From positions 1 through 64,000 of the forward strand of contig JAVTVY010020256.1 in NCBI GenBank assembly GCA_036873755.1: a DNA stretch of 64,000 nucleotides, written 5' to 3'. This stretch comes from Hanleya hanleyi. Taxonomy: Eukaryota > Mollusca > Polyplacophora > Lepidopleurida > Hanleyidae. Position 1 is the stretch's first letter; the number at the start of each line of letters is the position of its first letter. Of the stretch, positions 1 to 12,300 are shown in pieces. A program made the translations under genes and the position numbers. The notes under the pieces were generated by a model. It ran no database searches and was not told where the DNA came from. It was given only the letters and a program-made list of their open reading frames with translations.

Positions 1-309
1 AGAACACTCGCATCTTCATACGCAAGTCCACTTTTCCGTTCACACTTCGAATTGGCCCACCGGCTGTATTCAAAAGCATTGATAAATAAACACGAAAAGT
101 CATTGACCTCGAAACCATTTGAATTTCGAAACGTGTCGAATGAGTTTGTTATTGATAGGTTGTCCTATGTACCTGACCACCTCTACCAGAAGAATTGAAG
201 AGGAATGGCGTAAGTACTGAGACTATACGCCATCCTACGTACAGTCGTTGGGTATATGTCTGATTGGCTTGTCTCTGGATTGTAGATGAAATTTACACCG
301 CAAATTTGA

Positions 310-790
310 ATGTTCGAATCCCGCTGACGACCAATTTATTCTTTCTCTCTTAAAAATCATTCCATATGTATATAAGCTCAGTGGTGGGCTATACGTCATA
401 CCAAATATCATCTTTTCATTATAAAACCAGTTGCGCACGTTGCATCACCGAGAGAGAAGGTTGGCCATCACAGGGACAATTCACGGGTGTAACACCTATG
501 GGCTGTCATAGCTCAGTCGGTAGAGCATCGACGCGATAAGCCTGGGTCGTGGGTTCGAATCCCGCTGACGACCAATTTATTCTTACACTCTCAAAAATTA
601 TTTCATATGTATATATGCTCAGTGGCGGACTATACGCCATGCATGCCAAACATCATTTCTTCATTATAAAGTCAGTTGCGCAGATTGCAACACCGAGAGA
701 GAAGGTTGGTCACCACAGGGACAATCGAATCCCGCTGACGACCAATTTATTCTTTCTCTCTCAAAAACCATTTCATATCTATATATCACA
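310..790 (+). repeat. Tandem tRNA-derived SINE copies
   Basis: Three related copies share the core CGAATCCCGCTGACGACCA followed by AATTTATTCTTTCTCTC and a body ending GAGAGAGAAGGTTGG. Cores lie near 315, 557 and 726. Only the middle copy has a complete tRNA-like head (501-574). The spacing (about 241 then 169 bases) shows that the third copy lacks the head. Flanking 1-309 shows nothing I recognise. Confidence 0.75.
501..574 (+). pseudogene. tRNA-like SINE head (tRNA pseudogene)
   Basis: A box TAGCTCAGTCGG at 509-520 and B box GGTTCGAATCC at 552-562. The D stem and T stem pair fully (the T stem with one G-T), and six of seven acceptor pairs form (502-508 with 566-572). The anticodon stem has two mismatches and position 33 is C rather than T. 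It therefore looks like a pol III promoter head and not a working tRNA. The nominal anticodon would read GAT. Confidence 0.7.
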
Positions 791-1394
791 CTACTTCACC
801 TCTATAGTATCAGTGTTTTTTTTCTTCTTGCTTCTTCCACATCATCTATCCTCACCTATCGTTCCATCTTCTCCTCACATGTGCCACTACTAGCGCTCTA
901 CCTTATATGGATGGATGGATGGATGTACTTGGGCACTCCATCGCACCGCGATGGGCACAGGTCGTGCGAACACGCCGTGCAACCCGTTTCCCCCAACCCG
1001 CCCTACACATGATCCCTCGTAACAGTGTCACATAGACACTGTTTAATCCCCACATACCAACTGCTTCCGTGTCACATACACATCTTATTTCTCTCACCTC
1101 GCTTTCCTGACCTCCACTTCCCATTTTCTGTGACTCAAACCCTACACATCTTTTTCTCATTTCTTTGTTCAACTGTAATCTGTCGGTGTACCTCCAGTGA
1201 TTAATCTCCACTCCAGTTCGACTTCTTCCGTATCAATACTACTTTCCTCGTTCCATCACTAATCACATCCCTAATTTTTCGGGTCAAGCTTGCCGTCCCG
1301 TTAATTCTCATGGTAATCAGTATTTGTGTCATCCAACATCCTTTATTGAGAGTGAGAGAAAGAGAGAGACAGGGAGAGAATTAAGGTTTAACGA
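791..1394. other. No gene recognised; short microsatellites
   Basis: Contains (TGGA)n near 907-925 and a GA-rich stretch at about 1350-1380. A 102-codon minus-strand open frame spans the pyrimidine-rich part but shows no recognisable motif. Confidence 0.5.
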
Positions 1395-2805
1395 TGGCAA
1401 TGCTGACCATCCAACGTAGATTGGCAAAGAAAATGATACAAGCCTCTCTATACAATCTATACAAAGTGCCATATCTGGCATTTGAGTTTTCCGGTGGGTT
1501 GCATTGATTCTTGGAACTACTCAGGAATACATTTACCAATGCCAGTTGTTGCCGAGATGATAAAGTTGTGTGCGTGGCTCATTGAAAGATCCAGGTCCAA
1601 GGCAGCCATCCTAAACGAGCCGAGAGTTAAGCCTAACTTGACATGACCCGACAGTTATTGGACTGTTTCTAAAACAGAAGTTCTAGGGGGAAGTTATGAG
1701 TACGAAAACAAATTACTTCGCTACGTTATTCGAACTTGTTGAAAGTATCTCCCACGTCATTGCCATGGTTATCGTCAGTTATCTTCATGGGAGGATGTAT
1801 GGTGTATGGAGGCTACAAGATGCAGATTGTGAACACTCTTGGTATACCATACATGGCCCTCACTGAGGTCACGGTCGTGATTATATCTAGGAACTGAGAC
1901 TTCTTCGTTTGAAGATACACATGTTTGATTTCAGAAATTGGCAACACCGTAACACTATGAAAACAGTCAAGTGTCTTTGTTTTGTGTGGATGAACGTGGT
2001 TTATACTAATACACGCTCGACAACTTGTCTATTGTGTACGAGGGAATGCAACGTAAAACTTGGACGCTTCGGAATTTACTAGAAATACAATGCAATCTAA
2101 TGAATAACTAAGTTAATAATTTGTCACTGAACGAAAGTCATCCATCGCAGAGGCGAAATTACATTACCTATCACACTACCTCGCGCGCTGTGTGATTGTC
2201 ACTGTATGCACACTGCTCCATGGAGGAAACGTCTATTTTCCCAGCTCCCATTTTTTGGCGGATTTCCACAGTTCCAGTTTACGGTAGATCTATTGATAAA
2301 TCGATAACTCCAATGATGGAGGAGTAGAAAGTTTCCCAATCTCGTTAGCGTTAGCTTGAAGCGAATCAATCACCCAGGCTATTCTTATCCGTCCCATTCG
2401 TCTGCTTGTTCGGTACTTTCACGGTCATTTCAGACGTCCCATAGTTTGCTTTTGCTGTCGATTTGCTACTAAATTCCTCTACTATCTTCAACTTGATAGT
2501 CTACATATCTACTGTACAGCGATGTCTGAACATGCCACTTTAGTTCATGCTGACCACTGCCAACTATATTTCATGTATTCTACTGACTCAAAAAGCTATC
2601 ATCCGCCGGCTAATATAAATAATTCACTGGAGCCTTTCCGTGACATATCGATTAGTCCTATGTTGGTGGAGCTATTTTGCCAAATGGTGATCATTGTTCC
2701 TACAAAATGACAAGCGTGTAAAAAGTTTCAGCTGCATATAAGCGAACATGTGAACATTGTTTTCAGGCGCTTGCGTCGTTCAATTTAATCCCTCTCACCG
2801 TGACA
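1395..2805 (+). repeat. Tandem-array block A, copy 1
   Basis: Closely matches 7205-8583 and 13320-14650 throughout, for example GGTAGATCTATTGATAAATC at 2283, 8063 and 14162. It forms one end of the left-hand array of roughly 3.5-4 kb units. Function unknown. Block A is a diverged relative of block C (10431-10800 and equivalents). Confidence 0.75.
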
Positions 2806-3289
2806 TGTAAGCTTGAATTTGTCATATTTTATCCCATCCTCTAGCGCCTGCCCTTGAACCCTTACTACATGGGTAAGTTGTCATTGACAATTTTTTATGC
2901 CAATGAAAAAATGCTCTTGTAGAAAGGCAAAAGCGACAATTTTTCCTTGTCAATTCACACTTGTTCAAAGGCTGGTCGTGCTTGTTTTTTCTTGACATGT
3001 GAACAAGGGAAGAAGGAAACTTCACCGTTTAGATAGCGAACGAGAAAAAATGTCACTGCGCGTCCCACATGCCACTCAACTTTCAGTATTTCCTGAAAGC
3101 GAAAACAAACTTGTAGTTTCTCGATTTACTCCCCAGGTCGACTTCCGTCATCAATGGCAATGCTAGTCCCACGACGAGGAAAACTTGTTGCTTGTCTACA
3201 CGGACACGTCACTTATTCAGACTTGGCAAGGAAAAATTGTCAAGGAAAGCTTGCTGGTGTAGAACGTGCTTTACTGCACCTGTGAGGTT
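2806..3289. repeat. Unique insert with inverted repeats between blocks A1 and B1
   Basis: Replaces the E block found at this position in other units. Contains a 19-base inverted repeat (2935-2953 with 3223-3241, one mismatch), suggesting a small foldback element. No coding potential recognised. Confidence 0.45.
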
Positions 3290-4579
3290 TCCTTCCCTGA
3301 TAGTGCGCGCGCACAATAGCCTGAATACGTCAGTCCCAATATGTACAAGGTGATATCATAGGCCGATTCTCATCAATAGAATAACCAATCAGAGGGCTTC
3401 TAATGTAGGTGCGTCATGTTTCCAATTTAGTCAATTAAAATTCTCGGTAACAGACTTTTATTGGTAAACACAGTTTGCTAAGGGAAGTCTCTGGCCAGCG
3501 ACCATTATATATTGTTTTGATGACTGCAGCTAAGTTTTTTTTTTTCTCTATTTTTTTTTCTCAAGTTTATACATGGACCAGCCCTTAAGTTCCCGTAAAA
3601 CGTCCGTGAAATTGGTCATACAAACCCAGACAATCCTCCTGTCAAAGGAAAATTACTTTAGGATATCCAAGCAAAGAGATGGCTGTGTTGTATAGAACCA
3701 TTCAATATAACATGTTTTGCATGATTTTAGGATATGTTATGTTGGGAAATTCTTAGTGCAGAATAGCAAGATATACCCAGTCGTTTACCACAAAAGTTTA
3801 CATTATCTAGGTGGAGATTGTCGGATAATCGTCAACTGAAATCTCTATTTTGTTGGTATCTCATGCTAATCAGTACTTGTTATTCGACAATGATCCATCC
3901 ACGGATAGGTTGCCGTACCTGGAATCACAACAATCATTCATATGCCTTTCCAACAGGATTGTTTAATATTCCAGCGACACCATTGAAATTCAGTGTGCAC
4001 TTCAACAGCAGCATCCTACCTAACTCTCGAATGTCCCCCTGTCCACTCTCAAACCATCTACACCTTCTGACCTTACATGTACGTACATTGACTTGCTTCT
4101 CAGTTCTTTTCCTTTTACGCTGCCTAGCATAAGCACCGGATTGGGAATACATGTAGCTAAACGATGAACATGTCTGGATGTAAATATCATCCAATATTGA
4201 TATGTGATATTGGACCGTTAAACCCAATTGACCGATCCAATGCTGCACCATTGTAAGTGGTATTCGTTAACCTTCAGGAAATTCTAGAGAAAGTGACGGC
4301 TGAAAATCGATTGAGATATTCTACTGACCACTCCGTCATGTCAATTGTTTGAAACATATAGCTTGCCATGCTAACAGGCTGTGGAAAGACAAAGCTGTAA
4401 TCTGTCATGAGCGAAGAGAGGCCGCTGAATCCCTACTGGCATGTGCCCTTCACTTTTGTTACGATGGAGTGTGATTCTCAGCTAATGTCAAGTCGTCTGA
4501 GGATCATATGCAATGCCTAATAAACAGATCTATTTAAGTAGGCATTGAATGCCAGAGCAGTGAGAGTACAATAGTTTTT
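3290..4579 (+). repeat. Tandem-array block B, copy 1
   Basis: Matches 9070-10430, 10940-12300 and 16060-17350. Ends in a conserved TATA-like segment CTATTTAAGTAGGCATTGAA near 4530. Short antisense open frames in this block differ by frameshifts between copies. Confidence 0.75.
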
Positions 4580-4628
4580 ATCTCACCTTACGAAGTAAAG
4601 GGGAGATATTGTGAGGGGGGAAGAGGAT

Positions 4629-4634
<6 letters not shown>

Positions 4635-4667
<33 letters not shown>

Positions 4668-4668
4668 C
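4635..4668 (+). repeat. TCGGTG microsatellite
   Basis: Five to six tandem copies of a 6-base TCGGTG unit next to the left end of the satellite-filled element. Confidence 0.85.
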
Positions 4669-4809
4669 CCTGCCTGGAAATGAATGGGTTTTTGGTTTAG
4701 CAAGTTAAAAAAAAATCTAGAAAAATTAGAAAAAATATAAAAAATATGGGGGGTGGGTATGCCACCTGGGGGTACTACCCCTGGGGTGCTCTAATGTTAA
4801 AATCCCTAT

Positions 4810-5840
4810 GAATGAGTTTTGCGTTTAGCTGAAGTGCACATGTACATCTGTACTTGGAAAGTTTCTTGCAGTTGTCAGCTGTCATTGGATGATTATGAAA
4901 CTTGGTACACATGTTTCTTATGATTAGAGGATGTACCTGTGCTATTTTTGAGAAGAAATGTTAATTTTTCTCCAAATTATGACAAATGAATGAGTTTTCT
5001 GTTTAGGTAAATTGTACATGTAGGCCTCTACATGTATACATATACATGTACATGGTAAGTTTGCTCCAGTTGTCAGCTGTCATTGGATGATTATGAAACT
5101 TGGTACACGTGTTTCTTATGATTAGAGGATGTACCTGTGCTATTTTTGACAAGAAATATTAATTTTTCTCCAAATTATGGCAAATGAATGAGTTTTCTGT
5201 TTAGGTAAATTGTACATATACATGTACATGATAAGTTTGCTCAGTTGTCAGCTGTCATTGGATGATTATGAAACTTGGTACACATGTTTCTTATGATTGG
5301 AGGATTTACTTGTGCTATTTTTGAGATGAAATATTAATTTTTCTCCAACTTATGGCAAATGATTGAGTTTTGCGTTTAGCTGAAGTGCACATTTACATCT
5401 GTACACCACAGTTTGCTGTAGTTGTCAGCTGTCATCGAATGGTTATGAAACTTGGTACACATGTTTCTTATGATTAGAAGATGTACCTGTGGTATTTAGG
5501 AGATGAAATATTAATTTTTGTTCAAATTTTGAGGGTTTTGTCTTAATATGCCAATAATAATGTACATGTATATACATGTACATCTGTACATGGAAAGTTT
5601 TCTGAAGCTGTCAGCTTTCATTGGATGAGTTTGACACTTGCTACCCAAGTTCAATGTGATTCAAAGATGTGCATGTGCAATTTAAGAAATATGACATTAA
5701 ATATGAAATTTTTTCCTAATTATTGCAGTTTAGACCATTGATAAGGTTTTTGTTGGACAAAAATTTACAGGTAGATCTGTACATGGAAAGTTTGTTGAAC
5801 CTTTCGTGGGATGATTATAAAACTTGGTGGATATGTTTCA
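4810..5840 (+). repeat. 175-200 bp tandem repeat, about five to six units
   Basis: The segment GTCAGCTGTCATTGGATGAT recurs at 4874, 5072 and 5247, with variants at 5424 and about 5609. Each is followed by a cold-spot of near-identical sequence (ATGAAACTTGGTACAC and TTAATTTTTCTCCAA). The final unit near 5790 is degraded. Confidence 0.85.
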
Positions 5841-5849
5841 TGTTTTCCT

Positions 5850-6945
5850 AGGTCACAGCTCTCCCGCAGTAATCCCACACGGGACTGGCCTATCCAGCAG
5901 TAATCCCAAATGGCATTGGCCTATCCAGCAGTATTGCCATACGGGACTGACCTATCCAGCTGTAATCCCAGACCGAACTGGTCTATCCAGCAGTAATCCC
6001 ATTTGGGACTGGCCTATTTATCAGTAATCTCACACAGGACTGACCTATCCAGCAGTAATCCCACATGGGACTGGCCTATCCAGCAGTAATTCCACACGGG
6101 ACTGGCTTATGCAGCAGTAATCTCTCATGGGACTGACCTATCCAGATGTAATATGACACTGGATTGCAATTTCCAGCAGTAATCCCACATGGCACTGACC
6201 TATCCAGCCATAATTTTACATGGGACTGACCTATTCCGCTGTAATCCCACACAGGTTTAGCCTATCCAGCAGTAATCTCACACGGGACTGGCCTCCTCAG
6301 CCATAATCCCACACAGGATTGCCGTATGCAGCAGTAATCCCACACGGGACTACCTATGCAGCAGTAATCCCACACGGGACTGTCCTATCCAGCATTAATC
6401 GCATACGAGACTCACCTATCCAGCAGTAATCCCAGACAGGACTGGCCTATCCAGCAGTAATCCCACTTGGGACTGAACTATCCAGCAGTAATCCCACAGG
6501 GGACTATCCATCAGTAATAACATGGGACTGGTCCACCCAGCAGTAATCCTACACAGGACTGGCCTATCCAGCAGTAATCTCACATGGGACTGAACTATCC
6601 AGCAGTAATCCCACACGGGACTGTCCTATCCAGCATTAATCGCATACGAGACTCACCTATCCAGCAGTAATCCCAGACAGGACTGGCCTATCCAGCAGTA
6701 ATCCCACTTGGGACTGAACTATCCAGCAGTAATCCCACAGGGGACTATCCATCAGCAATAACATGGGGCTGGTCCACCCAGCAGTAATCCTACACAGGAC
6801 TGGCCTATCCAGCAGTAATCTCACATGGGACTGAACTATCCAGCAGTAATCTCACACTGGACTGCCCTATGTACCAGTAATCCAACGGCACTGACCTATC
6901 CATCCTACATGGGATTAACTTTTGCCAGTAATCCCACATGGGACA
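5850..6945 (+). repeat. 31-bp minisatellite with a 241-bp higher-order duplication
   Basis: Over thirty degenerate copies of a unit containing TATCCAGCAGTAATCCCACA and GGGACTGGCC. A multi-unit block starting near 6373 is repeated almost exactly 241 bases later (near 6614). Open frames here (PAVIP-type repeats) are products of the periodic sequence. Confidence 0.9.
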
Positions 6946-7085
6946 CATGTTATTGTCTGTACCAGATAATCTATTCCAGACATTATTGTCTGTACCACAT
7001 CACCTATTCCACACTTTATTGTTTGCTCTACATGTATGCTTTCAATACTGCTGCACCTTTGGCGGATGACCCCGAAAGGTGAGAT

Positions 7086-8700
7086 GTTGGGGTTCTCAGA
7101 ACGCTTGTTGTTCTCCTGGTGGGTTACATTGATTGAAGGTGTACTTTCCCAAAGAAGTTCACAGATGACAACCATTGTGTCATCCTGTATGCTTTGTTGA
7201 CGTGAGTGTTGACCATCCAATGCAGAATTGACAAAGAAAATGATACATTCCTCTACATACAGTTTATTTACTGTTTGGAGTAACACTTCTGGCAGTTAAG
7301 TTTTTCAGTGGGTTGCATTGATTCATGGAGCTACTCAGAAAGCTTTGTGCGTGGCCCATTCAAAGATCCAGGTCGAACCATCTTAAATGAGCTGAGAATT
7401 AAGTTTAATTTGATATGAACCGACAGTTATAGGACTTATTTTTAAAACAGCGGTTCCAGGAAGAATCTACCAGTACGAAAACAAATTATTTCGCTACGTT
7501 ATATGAACCTGTTGAAAGTATTTCCCACGTCATTGCCATGATTGCCGTCAGTTATCTTCATGGAATGATGTATGGCGGAAGGCTGCAACAAGCAGATTGT
7601 GAACACTCTTGGCATACCATACATGACTTCCACTGAGGTCACGGTCGTACTTATATCTGGGAACTGAGACGCCTTCGTTTGAAGGTAAACATGTTTGATT
7701 TCTAAAAGTGGCAGCACCTTAACACTATCAAAACAGTCAACACTGGCTATGTGGATGAAAATGGTTCGTACTAATATACGCTCCACTATCTGTCCATTTT
7801 GTACGAGGGAATGATTTATAAAGCTCGGACGCTTCTGACTGAACTAGAAATACAATGCAATCTAATGACTAATGGAGATAATAATTTATCAATGAACGGA
7901 AATCATCCATCACAGAGGCGAAATTACATCACCTATCAAATTGCCTCGCATTCCACTCTTTGTGAGACAAAATTGTCATTGTATGCACACTGCTCCTTGG
8001 AGGGAAAGTCTTATTTTCTCAGCACCCAATTTTCAGCGCATTTCCACAGTTCCAGTTTACGGTAGATCTATTGATAAATCGATAACTCCAATGATGGAGG
8101 AGTAGAAAGTTTCCCAATATTGTTAGCGTTAGCTTGAAGCAAATCAATCAACCAGGCTATTTTTATCCGTTCCATTTGTCTCCTTGTTCGGTACTTTCAT
8201 GGTCATTTCAGACGTCCCATATTTTGCTTTTGCTGCCAATTTGCTACTAAATCTCTCTACTATCTTCAACTTGATAGTCTACATATCTACTGTACAGCGA
8301 TGTCTGAACATGCCACGTTACTTCATGCTGACCAATGCCAATTGTAATTCATGCATTCTACCGACTCAAAAAGCTATGATCCGGCCGCTAATATAAATAA
8401 TTCACTGGAGCCATTTCGTGACGTATCGATTACTCCCATGTTTGTGGAGCTATTTTGCCAAATGATAATACTTTTTTTTCGACAAAATGCCAAGCGTGTT
8501 GAATGTTTCAGCTGCATGTAGGGCATATGTGAAGATTGTATACAGGCGCATGCTTCGTACAAGTTAATCCCCCTCGCTATCAACCATTATGTCAAAAACA
8601 CTAAATAATCGCCTGATTTAATATGTAGTGAATTTGCTGAGCACTTCTTGAGGAAACTATATTCCCTAATATTCGCCGCCACAAATGACCCACCACACCA
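7086..8700 (+). repeat. Tandem-array block A, copy 2
   Basis: Begins with TTACATTGATTGAAGGTGTA, shared with the C blocks, and continues with the A sequence found at 1395 and 13320. Contains the antisense tail frame at 7499-7634. At its end, CCAGGTAGCCTGG (8699-8711) is the uninterrupted form of the site that carries a 932-bp insertion in copy 3. Confidence 0.75.
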
Positions 8701-9069
8701 GGTAGCCTGGCCTTTCCGCTCAAACATATAAAAAATCAGCATACATTTCCCACCATTTTTCTTCCGTCGACACCATTACTGCAAATTTCGGAGGTGGCCA
8801 ATCAAACTGGCCAAGATTTTTTTCCTATTCAAATTTGAAACGGTGGTTTTGATATATTTGGGATTCAAATATTATAGAAATATTTTAAAATACGTCACAG
8901 ACCATTTCTGATCCTTCAGGTAAGTTGGGCAATCATTGTTTGCCGGAAGTAAAGTCCTGATAACACCAGGAAACATGAATGGTGGTTTGTGATCAGTAAG
9001 CCTGAAGTTGTCAGGATTATTCTAGTCTCTAGACCAGCATCTGCGAACTTACCGAGAATGAGGATTCCA
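8701..9069 (+). repeat. Tandem-array block E, copy 1
   Basis: Begins GTAGCCTGGCCTTTCCGCTC and matches 15699-16055 almost throughout. A shortened version precedes the third B block (10840-10940). Confidence 0.7.
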
Positions 9070-10430
9070 TCTCTGAAAGTGCGCGCGCATAATAGCCTGA
9101 ATACGTCAGTCCCATCATGTACAAGGTAATATCACAGGGCGATCCTCACTACACAAATAGAGTATCCAAGCAGAGGGCTTCTAATGTAGGTGCGTCATGT
9201 TTCGAATTTAGCCAATTAAAATTCTCGGTAACAGACTGTTATTGGTGAACACAGTTCGCTAAGGGAAGACTACGATATATCCATACGTGGTTCTCGTCTC
9301 TGGCCAGCGACCATTGTATATTCGTCCATTGCTTGATTTATAATTTGCAGACTTTACGACAGGAGTTGCATGTATTCAGATAAATGCAGCTAAGTTTTTT
9401 TTTTCTCTCTGTTTTTTTCCAAGTTTATACATGTACCAATCCTTAAGTTCCCGTAAAACGTCCGTGAAATTGGTCATGCAAACCCAGATAATCCTCTTGT
9501 CAAACGAAAATTACTTTGGGATATTCAAACAAAGAGATGGCTGTGTTTTATAGAACCATTTAGTATAACATGTTTTGCATGATCTTAGGATATGTTATGC
9601 TCGGAAATAATTAGTGGTGAATTGCATGATTACACCAGCCGTTTACAACCAAAGTTTACACTATCAAAGTGGAGATCGTCGGATAACCCTCAGCTAAAAT
9701 CTCTATTTTGTTGATATCTCATGCAGATAAATACTTTTTATTCGATAATTATCTATCTACGGATAGGTTGCCGTACCTGAATCACAACATTCATTCATAT
9801 GCCTTTCCAACAGGATTGTTTAATATTCCAGCGACAACAGTGAAATTCAATGTGCACTTCAAAAGCATCATCCTACCTAACTCTTGCACGTCCTCGTGTC
9901 TTCTCCCAAACCATCTACACCGTCTAACCTTACATGTACCTATCTTGTCTGGTTTCTCAGTTCTGTTTCTGTTACGCTGCCTAGCCTATGCACCGGTTGG
10001 GGAATACATGTAGCAAAACGATGAACATGTCTGGATGTAAATATCATCCAATATTGATATGTGATATTGGACCGTTGAACCCAGTTGACCGGTCCAATGC
10101 TGCACCATTGTAAGTGGAATGCTTTAATCTTCAGCAAGTTCTAGAGAAAGTAACGGCTTTTAAAATTGATTGAGATATTCTACTGACTACTCCGTCATGT
10201 CCATATTTTGAAAGATATAACCTGCCATGCTAACAAGCTGTGGAAAGAGGGAACTGTAATCATTGTGTTGTTGAGGCCGTTGAATCCCCACTGGCATGTG
10301 ACCTCCACTTGTACTGCGACAGAGTGTGATTTTCAACCATTGTCAAATGGTCTGGGGATCAGATGCAATGCCTAATGAACAGGTCTATTTAAGTAGGCAT
10401 TGAATGCCAGAGCAGTGAGAGTACAATGGT
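9070..10430 (+). repeat. Tandem-array block B, copy 2
   Basis: Same sequence family as 3290-4579, with the conserved CTATTTAAGTAGGCATTGAA near 10385. No intact gene was recognised in it. Confidence 0.75.
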
Positions 10431-10800
10431 TTGTGTTATCCTGGTGAGTTACATTGGTTGAAGGTGTACTTTCCCAAAGAAGTTCACAGATGACAAAGCG
10501 GTTGGTTCGGCGCTTTTCAGTGTTACTGACCGAACCATCCTGATAAGCTGAGAATTGACATGACTTATTTTTAAAACAATAGTTCTACAGAGAAACTATG
10601 AGTACATGTGCACTTAGCTATGTTGTACGAAATTCGTGAAGGTATCTTCTTCGTCATTTCCGTCAGAGTTATCTTCAAGGAATGATGTACGATGTAGGCC
10701 GGCAAGAGGAAACAGATTGCGAACACGCTTGGTGTACCGTACATGGCCTCTGCCGAGGACATGGTTACTGAAGGTATCTAACCTTCTGCCTTATAACCAA
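10431..10800 (+). repeat. Tandem-array block C, copy 1
   Basis: Nearly identical to 12301-12680 and similar to 17360-17770. It is a diverged relative of the start of block A. Holds the antisense tail frame 10614-10767. Confidence 0.7.
10614..10767 (-). pseudogene. Antisense exon-like tail in block C1, family unknown
   Basis: Read on the minus strand from an AG at the edge of the frame, this gives GRGHVRYTKRVRNLFPLAG followed by an acidic segment (EDNSDGNDEEDTF) and a stop. C2 (12498-12651) keeps the same frame; C3 has lost the stop and extends; A copies retain HVWYxKSV and a DVGDTFNKF end, but A1 and A2 carry a 2-base deletion. Shared frame and stop across diverged copies hint at former coding. 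I do not recognise the protein, and copies with frameshifts suggest decay. Confidence 0.25.
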
Positions 10801-10839
10801 CTGCAATCTTAGACTTCGTCCCTGCTTCCCTGCCGCATA

Positions 10840-12300
10840 CACGAAACACATCAGGAAACATCAATGGTGGTTTGTGACCAGTAAGAACTTGTCATGGTTT
10901 ATCCTATTCTCTAGCCCGGCCCTCACTGCGTCTGTGACCGGAGGCTTACCAAGAGTGGGGATTTCATCTCTGAAAGTGCACGCGCATAATAGCCGGAATA
11001 CGTCGGCCCCAATGTGTACAAAGTGATATCACAGGTTTATCCTGACTATATAAATATAGTACCCAATCAGAGGGCTTCTATTGACGGCGCGTCATGTTTG
11101 GAATTTAGTCAATTGGTGCACCTGCTAGTAATCTAGTTAGCAGACTCATTAGTATGTACAGTTTGCTAAGGGAAGACTACATGTATATGGTTTATCCCTA
11201 TGTGATTCTCGTCTTTAGCCGGCGACCATTGTATATTCACCCATTCCTTCATTTATAATTTGCACACTGTATAACCAAAGTTGCATGTGTTTAGAACGAT
11301 ACACCAAATTTCTTTACTAGGTTTGTGTACCAATCCTTAAGTTCTCGTAAAACGTCCGTGAAATTGGTCAAACAAACACAGAGAATCCTCCTGTCAAAGG
11401 AAAATTACTTTAGGATATGCAAGCAAAGAGATGACTGTGTGTTATCGAACCATTTAGTATAACATGATTTGCATGATTTCAGGATATATGATATGTTATG
11501 CTCGGAAATTGTTAGTGGTGAATAGCAAGATTACACCCAGCCGTTTACTGCAAACGTTTACACTATCTAAGGTGGAGATCAGCGGATAACCGTCAATTGA
11601 AATCTCTATTTTGTTGCTATCTCATGCCAATCAATACTTTTTGTTCGAAAATGATCTATCCACAGATAGGTTGCCGTACCTGGAATCACAATAATCATTT
11701 ATATATCCCTTTCCAACAGGATTGTTTAATATTCCAGCGACACCAGTGAAATTAAATGTGCACTTCAACAGCATCATCTCACCTAACTTTCGAATGTCCT
11801 TCTGTCCACTCCCCAACTATCTACACCTTCTGACCTTACATGTACCTATCTTTTCTTGCTTCTCAGTCCTTTTTCTTTTACGCTGCCTAGCCTAGCACCG
11901 GTTTGGGAATACATGTAGCTAAAAGATGAACATAGGATGTAAATATCATCCAATATTGATATGTAATATTGGACCGTTGAACCCAGTTGACCGGTGCAAT
12001 GCTGCAGCAAGTTCTGGAGAAGCTGACGGCTGAGAGTTGATTGAGATATTCTACTGACCACTCATTCATGTCAGTAATTTGAAACATATAACCTGCCATG
12101 CTAACAGGTTGCGGAAAGAGGGAGTTGTAATCGTTGTGTTGTTCAGCGAAGAGAGGCCACTGAATCCCCACTGGCATGTGACCTCCACTTGTGCTGCGAC
12201 AGAATGTGATTTTCAACCAATGTCAAGTGGTCTGGGGGTCAGATGCAATGCCAGATGAACATGTCTATTTAAGTAGACATTGAATGCCAGAGCAGTGAGA
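10840..12300 (+). repeat. Tandem-array blocks E (short) and B, copy 3
   Basis: Matches E and B of the other units, ending again in TTTAAGTAGACATTGAATGC near 12270. A 109-codon minus-strand open frame (11887-12216) is not maintained in the other copies. Confidence 0.7.

Larger units (their letters stand above)
4580..7085. mobile_element. 2.5 kb non-autonomous element with TIRs, filled with satellites
   Basis: Left end ATCTCACCTTACG (from 4580) and right end CGAAAGGTGAGAT (to 7085) are inverted copies with one mismatch. The element sits exactly at a B-to-A/C junction of the tandem array; other junctions (10430, 12300) read through without it. Inside are a TCGGTG hexamer run (about 4635-4668), five to six copies of a 175-200 bp unit, and a 31-bp minisatellite. 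No transposase frame was seen. Its architecture resembles satellite-bearing non-autonomous elements described in bivalves, but the family is not established. Confidence 0.6.

Noticed and set aside
501..574. Functional tRNA gene
   Set aside because: Anticodon stem has two mismatches, position 33 is not T, and the sequence is the head of a repeated SINE.
5824..6616. Repeat-encoded frames in the 31-bp minisatellite
   Set aside because: 31 is not a multiple of three, so open frames arise only where the repeated unit lacks stops; both strands show them equally.
5850..6945. CRISPR-like regular spacing
   Set aside because: Units are contiguous and degenerate with no unique spacers, and the DNA is plainly eukaryotic.
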